A stretch of DNA of 64,000 nucleotides from Candidatus Zhuqueibacterota bacterium (GCA_016931935.1 JAFGDW010000249.1:1-64000), one strand, 5' to 3'. Positions 56,101 to 64,000 are shown, counted from the first letter of the stretch. Numbers and translations are program-made. The notes: generated from the sequence alone by a model not told the origin.

Positions 56101-58314
56101 GGTATCGACCTGGTATTAGTGGCAGTTGATTCGGAAGCCGTATTGCAGGAAGCCCTGCTTCGGCTGGAACATCTTCTAGGACTGGATAATGCCAAATTAC
56201 AACACATTGTTTTTATTCATGAATATATGAGTAATCCATTTGTTCGGGATATCCTGCAGGATAGTGAATTGCTCGATCAATTTCAATCAATTAACGAAAC
56301 AATCACCGGATTCGGAAGCGGTCTGAATGGTGTTAACATCGAACGATTGTTTTCGGATTTTGAAGGATTTCGCTCAGCATACATGCAGGTGTATACGGTG
56401 CATCACGATTCATTGTATCCAAAAAAGTATTACGCTGCGGTTCAAAATATCCGGGAGACGTCGGAGTACAATGTGTTGCAGCTATTATCCGGCATTGAGC
56501 TGATATCTGTGAAAAACGATTTGATTCACATTGATAATCTCATCAATTCATTGCTTGGCATGCAGTGCCGTAACGATTTGACACGTGAGTTGCAATACAA
56601 GCCCGTGTGCGCGTGCGAATATCGGAATCAGTCGGCAGAGCGTCAGTATTCAGGGGATGAGTTACTGGACATGATCAAATCAGGTATTCTTGAATATTTT
56701 GCTGCGATTCAATCCAGGGAAATTGCTGATAAAATTATCCGGTACAAATTGACATTTAATCAGGTGCACGATCAGGATCGCGGCAATGTGCTTGATTTTT
56801 TTCTGAACATGGATACGACGAGCTTTCCGGCAGGAATTGAGCTGGCACGGAACATTAATGCCAATACAATTGGGATTATCAATGAAGCGCTCACTGGCGA
56901 TATCCGAATTATTGAAAAAAATCTCAATGAACTGACGGATTCATTATATGGAAGGAAATTCAAGCCCGCACAAATAAAACAAATTTTTCTTGACTGGCTG
57001 GCAGAATCGGAAATGCCCGACGGTGATGTGTATATTTCCATTTCTGATATACAGCGATCAAGTGCTAAATCTCAACTGGCAAACCTGCCTGCCATTCTAA
57101 TCGATGAGTTACGAAAACTCATGCCGGAAACCACTATCGAGCGCGCCAGTGAACTGGTGATTCTTGACTATTTAAATGCCATGCTGAAATCATACGGGAT
57201 TGACGTTCCGGGTTTTAAAGCCGAACTGGATGAGCCAGCAAAACGTGGCATGATCATAGATCTGTTCCCACAATCGATGGATCTGCTCGCCTGGGTTTCG
57301 GAGAAAAATCGAGCCTTACTCTTTGAATACCTCAAGCCTGACACCATACCAATCGATGTACTAATCAAGCTGTACAATGAAGCTCAGCGATTTACGGCAA
57401 TTCGTATGGCAATTATTGCAGCGCTGTACAAAAATATTAATACATTCGCTGAGGCGCCAGTCATTTATAAACTAACCGACCAATCGGCGCCGACATTTTT
57501 CCTTCGACATTTTCTCCTGCTGAATCAGCTTAACCGCACGCCGTTGCAGATTCCGGAGGCATTCTTTAGTTTTCTTCAGTTGGCAGTGGATGAGATGAAA
57601 AACGTCTACTTGTGCAAGAAATTGATTTCCATCAACCAGCAGCAACAATACTTACCAGTGGAATTTTCGCGCTTCATTGAAAAGCCGGTACAGGATCGCC
57701 TTATCCGACTGGAAAATGAATTTCAAGGAAACTTGGCCCAATGGGATACCGAACGAAATTCGATTGGTCGACAACTTCTGAAAATCAGAGAGCGGGAATC
57801 GCCACGTATTATCATTATTGATGGTTTGCGTGCGGATTTCTATTTACTGTTAGCGGATGAATTATGCAAGCATGTGGATGCTTATGTCGAAGAACAGCAT
57901 TATTGCCTGTCATTACGCCCATCCAATACCGAAACTTATTATGAGCTTTTAGACAAGCACGCCATTCCTTATTACAAAACAGTGGAGCGGGAATACAATC
58001 TTGAAAAATTTAAAAGTCAGTTTCTCTCCCTGGATGGTGGTGAACAGCTATATATTATCAGCTTTCTCGATGAAAAAATTCATAGTGAAAAAGCCGGTCT
58101 GGTCGATTTATTCGGTGACTTTCTTAGCCGGCTCGAACGTTTCTTATTTCCGATTTTGTCTCAGCTTCCGAAAGAAACGGTTTTTTATATTTCCAGCGAC
58201 CATGGCTTTGCTGAACGCACTGGCTATGCACTTAAAGATGAATCGCGTTACTTCCATGGTGGTGATAGTATGGCGGAGCGGATTGTGCCGGTGGGGAAGT
58301 TTAGGAAGGGGTAA
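53113..58314 (+). CDS. BrxC/PglY-like (DUF6079-type) ATPase fused to a PglZ domain
   Basis: A 1733-residue single polypeptide. The N-terminal P-loop ATPase has Walker A KGSYGSGKSHLL (K73), Walker B LVLLIDEVSEFL (D228, E229) and the start motif IRDLIEIPHIETVIKI, the pattern of DUF6079/BrxC/PglY proteins from BREX and Pgl phage-defence systems. A long, mostly helical middle region follows. The last about 170 residues are a PglZ-type alkaline-phosphatase-fold domain: RIIIIDGLRADFY (D1570), YIISFLDEKIHSEK, and ISSDHGFAERTGY (D1696, H1697). In known BREX loci the ATPase and PglZ are separate proteins. No PglX methyltransferase, BrxA, BrxB or BrxL is adjacent. AGGGGAATTGAT supports the ATG at 53113. 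A defence role is inferred. Confidence 0.88.
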   Translation: MKKIRDLIEIPHIETVIKINELYDYDSVNLQQKIYDTFVLTEEVLSGLALIVKKIARKENAGFIVKGSYGSGKSHLLAYIAAIAGSPALFKRLCVASQEIAHYQKEFFPGEMLAVPVSLTSYQQNISLENAVFDSIRKKIINTGISFPESISGKIMDDFKTFVAPDLTDEFFSQYGDAPIEGQVAHLREFLSDKNISFTPVMSRDDLYTIIEKSLQQHFPGGLVLLIDEVSEFLRSRSEIDINSEDIRFLQFLGEWNLSLNCWIVLSMQEDIEEISSMSEVALNKIRDRYNNRIHLSTTHIKELLKKRLSIKKDNSRDEINKIYFEFRDYFPTWTLDFEEFYNIYPVHPATVYYLESISNLFSKSRGMVEFFYNSLHADMPDSNLSYVDHDANVLITPDQVFDNFQDKIQENLATHDFVDKIYRDYTKEIPLIFKPSTDRDADEVREEIQVATRLVKILILTEIAPGLKKLTISKLAELTGKGVSQLEQDTNINYIRYVLSKLMAALSYIKREDVDGKYNDIYYISPEKTALNRFDDEVRKNIDRIASIEKKAIQLLIQNCAHPRLPLQNFYQREITEQCGWQETSRKLLVTMTMPDRIDDNLLTEWERKIEKGNVEYILALGYPVTGTEDKADLWRRISQRSFRMKKSFVYWQPNVIHGKPLQLLINYFAQQHTYRSILSENPAFFGGYETEIRQRIDDLSHQAMDIVIEAYFPPTLYMDGDVDVFMDVARIIVDFNQLKQKLTDRLLGELYTEHHKIKPIISEPPLSSIHEVLHYINDNIIGQHFIVPSESMKSLIKNLIEKLYLIKVRENDISIEPRPEQSTFVRELLKVIEGQRPGYDYLFPYLRHSVFGCTEPQFVMTLYMLSVAGYIQICVNGKPVKPNQLTVQMIQSADLIIPGEQVSQRFLKEHQKLAPLVGKINANELHLKGQERVWDELLQFRERNEHRIANKSALLERYRAIPPFTDATFSDDLKALDYLAKLLEHIKHSYPSRKGIDLVLVAVDSEAVLQEALLRLEHLLGLDNAKLQHIVFIHEYMSNPFVRDILQDSELLDQFQSINETITGFGSGLNGVNIERLFSDFEGFRSAYMQVYTVHHDSLYPKKYYAAVQNIRETSEYNVLQLLSGIELISVKNDLIHIDNLINSLLGMQCRNDLTRELQYKPVCACEYRNQSAERQYSGDELLDMIKSGILEYFAAIQSREIADKIIRYKLTFNQVHDQDRGNVLDFFLNMDTTSFPAGIELARNINANTIGIINEALTGDIRIIEKNLNELTDSLYGRKFKPAQIKQIFLDWLAESEMPDGDVYISISDIQRSSAKSQLANLPAILIDELRKLMPETTIERASELVILDYLNAMLKSYGIDVPGFKAELDEPAKRGMIIDLFPQSMDLLAWVSEKNRALLFEYLKPDTIPIDVLIKLYNEAQRFTAIRMAIIAALYKNINTFAEAPVIYKLTDQSAPTFFLRHFLLLNQLNRTPLQIPEAFFSFLQLAVDEMKNVYLCKKLISINQQQQYLPVEFSRFIEKPVQDRLIRLENEFQGNLAQWDTERNSIGRQLLKIRERESPRIIIIDGLRADFYLLLADELCKHVDAYVEEQHYCLSLRPSNTETYYELLDKHAIPYYKTVEREYNLEKFKSQFLSLDGGEQLYIISFLDEKIHSEKAGLVDLFGDFLSRLERFLFPILSQLPKETVFYISSDHGFAERTGYALKDESRYFHGGDSMAERIVPVGKFRKG

Positions 58315-58396
58315 ATGGTAACTATGATAACGTTGATATTCATAGTAAAATTCTTATAGGACCAAAATAGAAAATGAAAAATTTTATTTAGCAGGA

Positions 58397-58697
58397 TTAA
58401 TCATTTTCAATAATTCGATGAAAAAGATCTCTCGAACTATGAATAACAGCAAGTACATCAATCTTATCCGGTTTTATGTAATAAATAATTCTATAGTTTT
58501 TTTTCAAGAACCTCGCGGATTTGTTTCATATCATATTCCGGCACTTTACGTCCTGAGAAAGGGAAATTTCCAATTTGTTTGGAACGCTGGGTAAGTCGAT
58601 CTACAAGTCGTTTGGCATATTGTGGGGAGTCTAATGAAATGTATGAATAGATAGCATCGAGATGATTTTCAGTTGTGGAGGTCCAAAAAACAGTCAT
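58397..58697 (-). pseudogene. ParE/RelE-type toxin gene, frameshifted in an A8 run
   Basis: A ParE-type toxin (VFWTSTTENHLDAIYSYI, YAKRLVDRLTQRSKQI, SGRKVPEYDMKQIREV) that reaches a TAG after 68 codons, just beyond eight A (T8 at 58497-58504 on the plus strand). If one A is removed, the frame continues NYRIIYYIKPDKIDVLAVIH, then SSRDLFHRIIEND to a TAA at 58397-58399, the complete family C-terminus. So a +1 change in the homopolymer truncates the toxin. Transcriptional slippage on A8 could restore some full-length product. It overlaps the antitoxin by four bases. Confidence 0.85.
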
Positions 58698-58882
58698 TCA
58701 GATATTCCGTATTTTTTACGTATATCATTTACTGTTTTAGTCCGGTTCGCATTACTATCAGCCAGCCCTTTTTCAATTGTCTGCCTAACATAAATTTCAT
58801 AAATTAAATCATCCCATGTTGAGTTATCAGGCATATTATCGATAAGTTTGTGGGCCTCATCTTTTGCAAGAATGGTTGCCAT
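58694..58882 (-). CDS. Antitoxin of ParE-type pair
   Basis: A 62-residue antitoxin of the addiction-module type found with ParE/RelE toxins: ATILAKDEAHKLIDNMPDNS, TWDDLIYEIYVRQTIEKGLADS and a C-terminal VNDIRKKYGI. The middle region is the typical conserved block. It is intact and overlaps the broken toxin by four bases, so it may act as a lone antitoxin. No clear ribosome site is visible upstream. Confidence 0.85.
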   Translation of the reverse strand: MATILAKDEAHKLIDNMPDNSTWDDLIYEIYVRQTIEKGLADSNANRTKTVNDIRKKYGISE

Positions 58883-59142
58883 ATTTTATATCCAATCAGT
58901 CGTCATTAATTTCAAAAGTTATAATCATTTTAATAAAATAGTATATAAACTGAATTATTCATAAACTTTCTCTGAAGTTGAGTCAATGTCAATATTTTCA
59001 TTTAACTAAGTTCGATTGGATTTTAAAACTCAGTTTTTTTTGATAAAATTCAGAAACGTGCACCATTCAGGTTGTCTGCATTCCTTAGTGAATTACAATG
59101 AATAATCCAGGATAAAAATCAAGATAAAAATATGGTGCACAT

Positions 59143-60312
59143 CTAAAAAACTCCATAAATCATCCCACTCACCGTTGCCATTACCACAACAAGCATCACG
59201 TACGTTAACATTTTTTTCGTCCCAATTACGCTGCGAATCACCAACATATTAGGCAGGCTCAATGCAGGACCAGCAAGCAGTAACGCCAGCGCCGGACCTT
59301 TGCCCATACCTGCGCCCAATAAGCCCTGCAAAATCGGGATTTCAGTTAGTGTAGCGAAGTACATCAACGCACCGGAAACGGATGCAAGCAGATTCGCCCA
59401 CAAAGAATTTCCGCCAAGCGCTGTCTGAATCCAGTTTGCCGGAATGATGCCAGCGTTGGTAGCCGGACGTCCCATCAGGAAGCCTGCGACCAATACACCT
59501 GCGAACAATAGCGGTAATATCTGCCACGCGAAAAACCAGGTTTGGTCGATCCATTCGTGCAATTCATCTTTCTTGAACCATTGCCATAATTGAATTGCTA
59601 ATATAAGTAGCAAAATTCCGGTCAAATACCATTTGATGTTGAAAACAGCATACCACAATCCAGCCATCTCTTTGGGCTTTCCCCAGGCAGCGAAAATCAA
59701 TATTAACACCAATGTTAGAAAATAAATTGCATTTTTCCATAACGGACGCTCGGTTTCATCGATATCCAGGGTAAAATTATTCGATTGACTATTTCGTGTT
59801 TGTTCTTCTTTGCGAAATAAAAACGACATTGCCAGACCAATGAGTATTGAAAACAGAACTGCGCCAATGGCACGGGCAATACCAAGTTCCGGGCCGAGCA
59901 CACGAGCGGTTAATAAAATAGCAAGTACGTTTATTGCCGGACCTGAATATAGAAATGCTGTCGCCGGGCCAATGCCTGCACCGCGTTTGTAAATACCAGC
60001 GAATAACGGAAGCACAGTGCATGAACACACGGCCAGAATTATTCCCGAAATTGATGCAATGCTGTAGGATACAACTTTCCTGGCTTGCGCACCAAAATAT
60101 TTCATGACGGCGGCTTGATTCACAAATACAGAAATTGCCCCGGCAATGAAAAATGCTGGCACCAAACAGAACAGCACATGTTCGCGTGCGTATTCCTGCA
60201 GCATGAGAAACGATTCCACCAGAGCTTGTTGAATATTTGCTCTCCCAAACGGGATGAAATATGCTGCCAAAAATGTTGTGATAATTAGTGATAGTTTAGT
60301 TCGATTGTTCAT
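59143..60312 (-). CDS. Predicted permease (DUF318/ArsP-like)
   Basis: A 389-residue membrane protein with about ten helices, of the DUF318/ArsP-like permease family (SISGIILAVCSCTVLPLFAG with its Cys-Ser-Cys pair, and LYSGPAINVLAILLTARVLG). Some members export methylarsenicals; others have redox-linked roles with thioredoxin-like partners. The ATG at 60312 is preferred over the TTG at 60324. It is the last gene of the redox operon, 12 bases after ccdA. No arsR or arsenate-reductase gene is present, so an arsenic role is only possible. Confidence 0.87.
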   Translation of the reverse strand: MNNRTKLSLIITTFLAAYFIPFGRANIQQALVESFLMLQEYAREHVLFCLVPAFFIAGAISVFVNQAAVMKYFGAQARKVVSYSIASISGIILAVCSCTVLPLFAGIYKRGAGIGPATAFLYSGPAINVLAILLTARVLGPELGIARAIGAVLFSILIGLAMSFLFRKEEQTRNSQSNNFTLDIDETERPLWKNAIYFLTLVLILIFAAWGKPKEMAGLWYAVFNIKWYLTGILLLILAIQLWQWFKKDELHEWIDQTWFFAWQILPLLFAGVLVAGFLMGRPATNAGIIPANWIQTALGGNSLWANLLASVSGALMYFATLTEIPILQGLLGAGMGKGPALALLLAGPALSLPNMLVIRSVIGTKKMLTYVMLVVVMATVSGMIYGVF

Positions 60313-60324
60313 TCCTATTTCCAA

Positions 60325-61020
60325 TTATTTGAAAATTATGTATATTCCGCTGAAAATCACCAGTACACCACATGTTTTTCGGAGCAGAATTGTGCCTTTA
60401 GTTTTTTCGGTCCAGTTAAGGTATATTTGAACTTTTTCAGCAAGTGTTCCGGCCATAACAATGATTATGCTGTGCCCACTGGCAAATGCAAGTAACAAGG
60501 CAATCGATAGCAGGAGCTGGGTGGATGCTGTTTGAAAGACAATACCCAACATTGGTGCCATAAATGCGAACGTACACGGACCAAGCCCGATACCAAATAT
60601 TAATCCCAATACAAATGCGGCGAGCCAGCTATTCCCGGATGTCTGATCACTGTGGAACCCGTCCCAATCAAACCGTATGATATCAAGCAGGTATAAACCA
60701 ACTGCAAGAAATACGACCGCAATTATATAATTGCCCGTGTTTCCGATATCGCCCAGCAATCGACCTAATGAAGCAGTGATCAAGCCGATCAATGCGATCG
60801 TTATAAGTATGCCGATGGCAAATAGTATCGAAAGCGAAAAGGCGGACCGGATCGAACCATATCTTTTCTTGTTGATAAAGCCGATAATCAGTGGGATACT
60901 GGAAATATGGCAGGGGCTTAACAGAACACTTAAAATTCCCCAAACAAATGCGGCACAAATGGCAATCGCCGGGCTTCCAAAGATCGCGGTACTGAACCAG
61001 GTGAATAAATTAGTAAGCAT
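60325..61020 (-). CDS. CcdA-like thiol:disulfide transmembrane protein
   Basis: A 231-residue inner-membrane protein with six or seven helices. The two conserved cysteines of the CcdA/DsbD core are in LLSPCHISSIPLIIGFI and GLGPCTFAFMAPML. It carries electrons from cytoplasmic thioredoxin to an extracytoplasmic thioredoxin-like partner, here most likely the lipoprotein encoded directly upstream in the operon. The start overlaps the end region of that gene by position (11 bases apart). Confidence 0.9.
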   Translation of the reverse strand: MLTNLFTWFSTAIFGSPAIAICAAFVWGILSVLLSPCHISSIPLIIGFINKKRYGSIRSAFSLSILFAIGILITIALIGLITASLGRLLGDIGNTGNYIIAVVFLAVGLYLLDIIRFDWDGFHSDQTSGNSWLAAFVLGLIFGIGLGPCTFAFMAPMLGIVFQTASTQLLLSIALLLAFASGHSIIIVMAGTLAEKVQIYLNWTEKTKGTILLRKTCGVLVIFSGIYIIFK

Positions 61021-61031
61021 CCGGTTCGTAC

Positions 61032-61481
61032 CTATTCATCAATTTCGGCTGTTTTAACAATCGCTAAACCACGCTCGACGAGCAATTTCTTGATGTCCTC
61101 AATGGGAAAATATCCTTCATGGCGGAAAAACTCATTATTGTTTTCATCAAGAAACACCTGCGTCGGAATGAGTTTGATACCGTATTTTTTACCCGGTACC
61201 GGATCTTCCCAGACATCATAGAACACAACATTGATTTGATCGCCAAACTCGCTTTCGATAGTTTTCATCACCGGCTGCATCATTTTACAAGGGATACATT
61301 TCACCGATCCAAGCTCCACAAAGGTTACTTTTGCAGTTTGATTGTGCGTTGTGGATTCAGTGCTTATCGTAAGCGATTTGTTTTGTGAAAGATTTTTGTC
61401 CGCGTTATTATTACTACAGGTTAAGCATATAAATACAGTTACTATGAACAAATAATGAACCGGATGTTCCATCAATTTCAC
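61032..61481 (-). CDS. Lipoprotein thioredoxin-family protein
   Basis: A 149-residue thioredoxin-fold protein with a lipoprotein-type leader (YLFIVTVFICLTC, Cys near 22) and the redox motif VKCIPCKMMQPV. The fold continues FGDQINVVFYDVWEDP, with a cis-proline type LIPTQVFLDENN. It should be kept reduced by the CcdA-like protein. The start is a GTG with AAGGAG eight bases upstream; a later ATG is three codons in. Anchored to a membrane facing the periplasm. Confidence 0.9.
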   Translation of the reverse strand: MKLMEHPVHYLFIVTVFICLTCSNNNADKNLSQNKSLTISTESTTHNQTAKVTFVELGSVKCIPCKMMQPVMKTIESEFGDQINVVFYDVWEDPVPGKKYGIKLIPTQVFLDENNNEFFRHEGYFPIEDIKKLLVERGLAIVKTAEIDE

Positions 61482-61507
61482 TTTTACTACTCCTTGCTAT
61501 GACGCAA

Positions 61508-61747
61508 TCAATTTGCTTCACGAATCCATGATTTAATTTGTTCAAACGATGGCAATTTTCCGGCTGATTTTAATTGTTCGTTAATCACTAATCCAGGAGT
61601 CATCATCGCGCCGTAATCAGCGATACGGTTTAAATCCTTTACTTTTTCAATACTGGCATTAACTTCTAATTCAACGATAGCTTGTGTTACCATTGCTTCA
61701 AGTGAATTGCATTTGGCACATCCGGCGCCTAACACTTTGATCGTCAT
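61508..61747 (-). CDS. Small thioredoxin-like redox protein (TM0996/thioredoxin_3 type)
   Basis: A 79-residue cytoplasmic thioredoxin-fold protein: MTIKVLGAGCAKCNSLEAMV with the CxxC near residue 10, and MMTPGLVINEQLKSAGKLPS holding the cis-proline. Family members often occur with DUF318 permeases, as here. AGGGAGCAATTTT is a good ribosome site. It is the second gene of the operon as read on the minus strand. Confidence 0.92.
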   Translation of the reverse strand: MTIKVLGAGCAKCNSLEAMVTQAIVELEVNASIEKVKDLNRIADYGAMMTPGLVINEQLKSAGKLPSFEQIKSWIREAN

Positions 61748-61766
61748 AAAATTGCTCCCTACATTT

Positions 61767-62549
61767 TTATTTTCCGGTCAGCTTATTGTACAATGCTGTC
61801 AATTTCGTTTGAAATATATCCTGAATCGTGGTTTCATCATCTTTGATTGGATAGGCCGGAATTAAATCCATGACTTCTGTCGCAGGGCGGTCGGTATCGT
61901 ACATTAAATTGACTGCGCCTTTTAACATATCGGGAATGCCGGCAATTAATTCATCATCGGAAAGGCCAAAGGTCTTTCCCAACTCTTGCAGCTTAACCCA
62001 CTGTGGCCAGAAATAGGTGGGGCCCATGGCTGTGATAATAGCATACGCTTCCAGTTTGTCTTCCTTTACAATTGGCGCTTCTCCCCATGCGTGAAATAGT
62101 TTGTTCAAGTCGGCTCTCTCGTTTGAAGGAAATCCATTGGTAAACACAACCGGATTATAGCCCTGATGGATGAGTGATGGAGCGTTGGGAATCATGCGAA
62201 TTATTCGTTTGAATCCACCCAGCATTGTTGACATTTTTTCGATGGATACAACCGGCGCCAATGAAATAAGAATCGATTTCGGCTGCAATTCATTTTTTAT
62301 TTCGGCCAGTACATCCTTCACAATCGGAGGATGAACCGACAAAAAAACAATCTGCGCACGCGCAGCTAGTTTGTTATCCGTTACCGTTTGGAAACAATTT
62401 GGGGCGATCGCCTGAACTTTTGTTAATACCTTTTCGTCAGGATCGGATATTGTTACATTCGCTGGTAATTTGCCACGTGTGGCCAATGCTTTTAAGAGCA
62501 ACCACGTAATGCGTCCACCGCCAATAAAACCAAATGATGAATAAGCCAT
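61767..62549 (-). CDS. Pyrroline-5-carboxylate reductase-like protein
   Basis: A 260-residue NAD(P)-binding protein. SSFGFIGGGRITWLLLKAL begins the Rossmann fold at residue 4, and a ProC-type second domain follows. The typical P5CR C-terminal signature region (SPGGTT-like) is not evident; that part reads GAVNLMYDTDRPATEVMD. So it is P5CR-like, with uncertain activity. TTGGAGGAATC supports the ATG at 62549. It ends 19 bases before the small redox protein gene, so it may head the operon or be a separate transcript. Confidence 0.85.
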   Translation of the reverse strand: MAYSSFGFIGGGRITWLLLKALATRGKLPANVTISDPDEKVLTKVQAIAPNCFQTVTDNKLAARAQIVFLSVHPPIVKDVLAEIKNELQPKSILISLAPVVSIEKMSTMLGGFKRIIRMIPNAPSLIHQGYNPVVFTNGFPSNERADLNKLFHAWGEAPIVKEDKLEAYAIITAMGPTYFWPQWVKLQELGKTFGLSDDELIAGIPDMLKGAVNLMYDTDRPATEVMDLIPAYPIKDDETTIQDIFQTKLTALYNKLTGK

Positions 62550-62711
62550 GATTCCTCCAATATGGAAAGTAATTTTTTCTATGATAAAATGGTGCAAAAC
62601 ATGTCACATATATCAATGTGCATGCTGTACACCCGCTATTTACTTAAAAAAATTGAACTGTAATTTTACGCCATGCACTCAAAATCTTTGCTGCATTTTA
62701 TTCTTTTTTAC

Positions 62712-64000
62712 TTACCAGCCAAATTTCACCTGAACAAAATACGCATTTTCATTAACGAACGTATCATAGGCGTAAGCCCCGTCAATTCGAAGGAATCGGA
62801 AAATATTTAATCCCAATCCGAAAGTTGCTTTTTTATCGGCCATTCCCACACGAGGGGTGACTGTCAGTACATTGTTGACAGCTTGAAAACGATATTCTAT
62901 TCCTAATCGAATCCGTTCGGTGGTTTCTTCATAACGAGTGTCGTTTCCTGCAATATCATACCAGTCAAACGATATATCCCAGTTCGGCCTAATTGGATGA
63001 CAAATGCCAATACTCATTATGAAAGGAACGTCCAGTTTAAATGGCCTGGTTACAGTTGTCTGCCAGGTTGAATCGGATTTTGTTTCCCAATCGATTGTAT
63101 GAAACTGGAAATCAGTATCGATCGATTTGGTAATCTCTTTTACCGGAATGATGTTCTGAAACACAGCGCCAACCGAAGTTCCCCACTTAAATTGATACTG
63201 CGCACCGAGGTCGCAAGTAAGGCCGGTGACATCTGATTTTAGTTTTTTCCAGGTCTCACTGATAATCGTCTCGTAATCGGAAACAGCAATTTTATCAATC
63301 AGGAAGCGTCGATTAATGATTTTTAGATTAGCCCCGATAGCTAAATTCTTTGTAATTGGCCGGCCGTACCCAACCGTTCCGACAACATCCATGTAAGATG
63401 AATAGAAGGCAACCGGAAATGCCTGGTCGGAAAATTTACGTGGACCAATAACTGCCGGCGCCAATGCAGCAGTTAATTGTAGCACCGCTTTTGCCGTTTG
63501 TACTGGATGATCCAACGTCGTTGGTAAATCCACCTCTAATAAGGATTCAAATGTAGGACTGAGCAGTACTTTGAAACCCGCCTGTCCGAATCCATATAGT
63601 GAAAATCCAAAATTACCGACCTGAGCACTGATGCCCGGCAGCAGGCGAATGCCATGAAGTTTCGGATCATCTGCTGGTCCGGTAACTTCGATGAACAGAT
63701 CGTTTATGAATTGCAGACCTGACTGTATTTCATGGAGCGCATCCAGTTTCTCTTGATTGGTAGCGCCGGATGCTGTTAACGCATCGAGTCCATCATAAAT
63801 TTGATTCAGTGAAATTGCTTCTTCGAATTCAGAAACATGTTGACTTAAATAATTTGCTGCATCGTATGTCGATGGCGGCATGCTGGCTTGCACCCCGACA
63901 AATTCGACTGAAAATCGTTTCTGACCAAGCAGCGCCGGATTATACATCATGGCATTAAATGTTTTGCCATTGGCAATTTGCGTATTCCCCATGCCGATCG
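62712..64000 (-). CDS. Outer-membrane beta-barrel protein (PorV/DUF5723-like), partial
   Basis: The frame is open to the window edge, so the N-terminus, including the signal peptide, is missing; the first visible residues read IGMGNTQIANGKTFNAMMYN. At least 426 residues are present. GMGNTQIA, MMYNPALLG and many amphipathic aromatic strands (FGFSLYGFGQAGF, AIGANLKIINRRF, WDISFDWYDIAG) ending in AYFVQVKFGW point to a PorV/FadL-like barrel of the FCB group. The C-terminal aromatic end is typical of outer-membrane barrels. Function is probably transport or a secretion-system surface component; the exact family is not certain. Confidence 0.8.
   Translation of the reverse strand, partial: IGMGNTQIANGKTFNAMMYNPALLGQKRFSVEFVGVQASMPPSTYDAANYLSQHVSEFEEAISLNQIYDGLDALTASGATNQEKLDALHEIQSGLQFINDLFIEVTGPADDPKLHGIRLLPGISAQVGNFGFSLYGFGQAGFKVLLSPTFESLLEVDLPTTLDHPVQTAKAVLQLTAALAPAVIGPRKFSDQAFPVAFYSSYMDVVGTVGYGRPITKNLAIGANLKIINRRFLIDKIAVSDYETIISETWKKLKSDVTGLTCDLGAQYQFKWGTSVGAVFQNIIPVKEITKSIDTDFQFHTIDWETKSDSTWQTTVTRPFKLDVPFIMSIGICHPIRPNWDISFDWYDIAGNDTRYEETTERIRLGIEYRFQAVNNVLTVTPRVGMADKKATFGLGLNIFRFLRIDGAYAYDTFVNENAYFVQVKFGW

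Noticed and set aside
58499-58510. Programmed -1 frameshift at the A run of the ParE-type toxin
   Set aside because: A -1 shift leads into the third, non-homologous frame; only a +1 shift or loss of one A restores the family C-terminus.

Overview
The window looks like a chromosomal segment of a Gram-negative, probably anaerobic or facultative bacterium of the FCB group (Calditrichota/KSB1-like; this placement is an inference). The support is a TonB-dependent receptor, several lipoproteins with clear lipoboxes, a LolD/LolE-type ABC exporter and a PorV-like outer-membrane barrel. There are also abundant iron-sulfur proteins and quinoprotein-like beta-propellers, with mid-range G+C. Clear AGGAG-type ribosome sites precede many genes, which argues against Bacteroidota proper. 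No tRNA, rRNA, CRISPR array or complete insertion sequence was seen.

Layout. 1-13155 is metabolic: a PLP aminotransferase, a Gfo/Idh oxidoreductase, a GH1 glucosidase, a glutamine amidotransferase, a GH130 remnant, a VOC protein, two lipoproteins, a DUF2911/TPR protein, and a PIG-L deacetylase / 44-residue membrane peptide / sodium symporter operon. 13232-13839 is a toxin-antitoxin pair with a nonsense-mutated toxin. 14079-18042 (minus strand) is a serine-biosynthesis operon (DUF1015, class V aminotransferase, SerA). 18526-22015 holds 6-phosphogluconate dehydrogenase and a LytS/LytTR two-component pair. 22278-34256 is a large all-plus cluster: three WPxFRG-type beta-propellers, a Tat-exported NHL propeller, a small Tat/Cys-rich protein, a Tat ferredoxin, a NapH/NosR-like membrane polyferredoxin, a siderophore-type TonB receptor and a fourth, membrane-anchored propeller. 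34448-43123 holds glycogen phosphorylase, a NuoE-NuoF-ferredoxin fusion, an inserted vapBC pair, a GltD/NuoG-like flavoprotein and a fifth propeller. 43290-52619 holds a decayed AAA/DUF4143 ATPase, a glycosyltransferase, an ABC exporter, a cold-shock protein and a TPR protein. 53113-58314 encodes one 1733-residue protein that joins a BrxC/PglY-like (DUF6079-type) ATPase to a PglZ domain. A ParE-type toxin-antitoxin pair with a frameshifted toxin follows. 59143-62549 (minus) is a redox operon (permease, CcdA, thioredoxin, small redox protein, P5CR-like protein). The window ends inside an outer-membrane barrel gene.

How the genes may work together. The 22-34 kb cluster reads as a cell-envelope electron-transfer module next to an iron-siderophore-type receptor. 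The 37-43 kb cluster may feed NADH electrons through flavin and Fe-S centres, and it also ends in a WPxFRG propeller. Both links are inference.

The most interesting signals are the single-chain ATPase-PglZ fusion behind a stack of nested inverted-repeat elements, the envelope redox/propeller cluster, and a genome-style pattern in which many intergenic gaps carry degenerate 7-bp-phased repeats, often with an inverted partner. Four genes are visibly broken, two of them toxins whose antitoxins remain intact.
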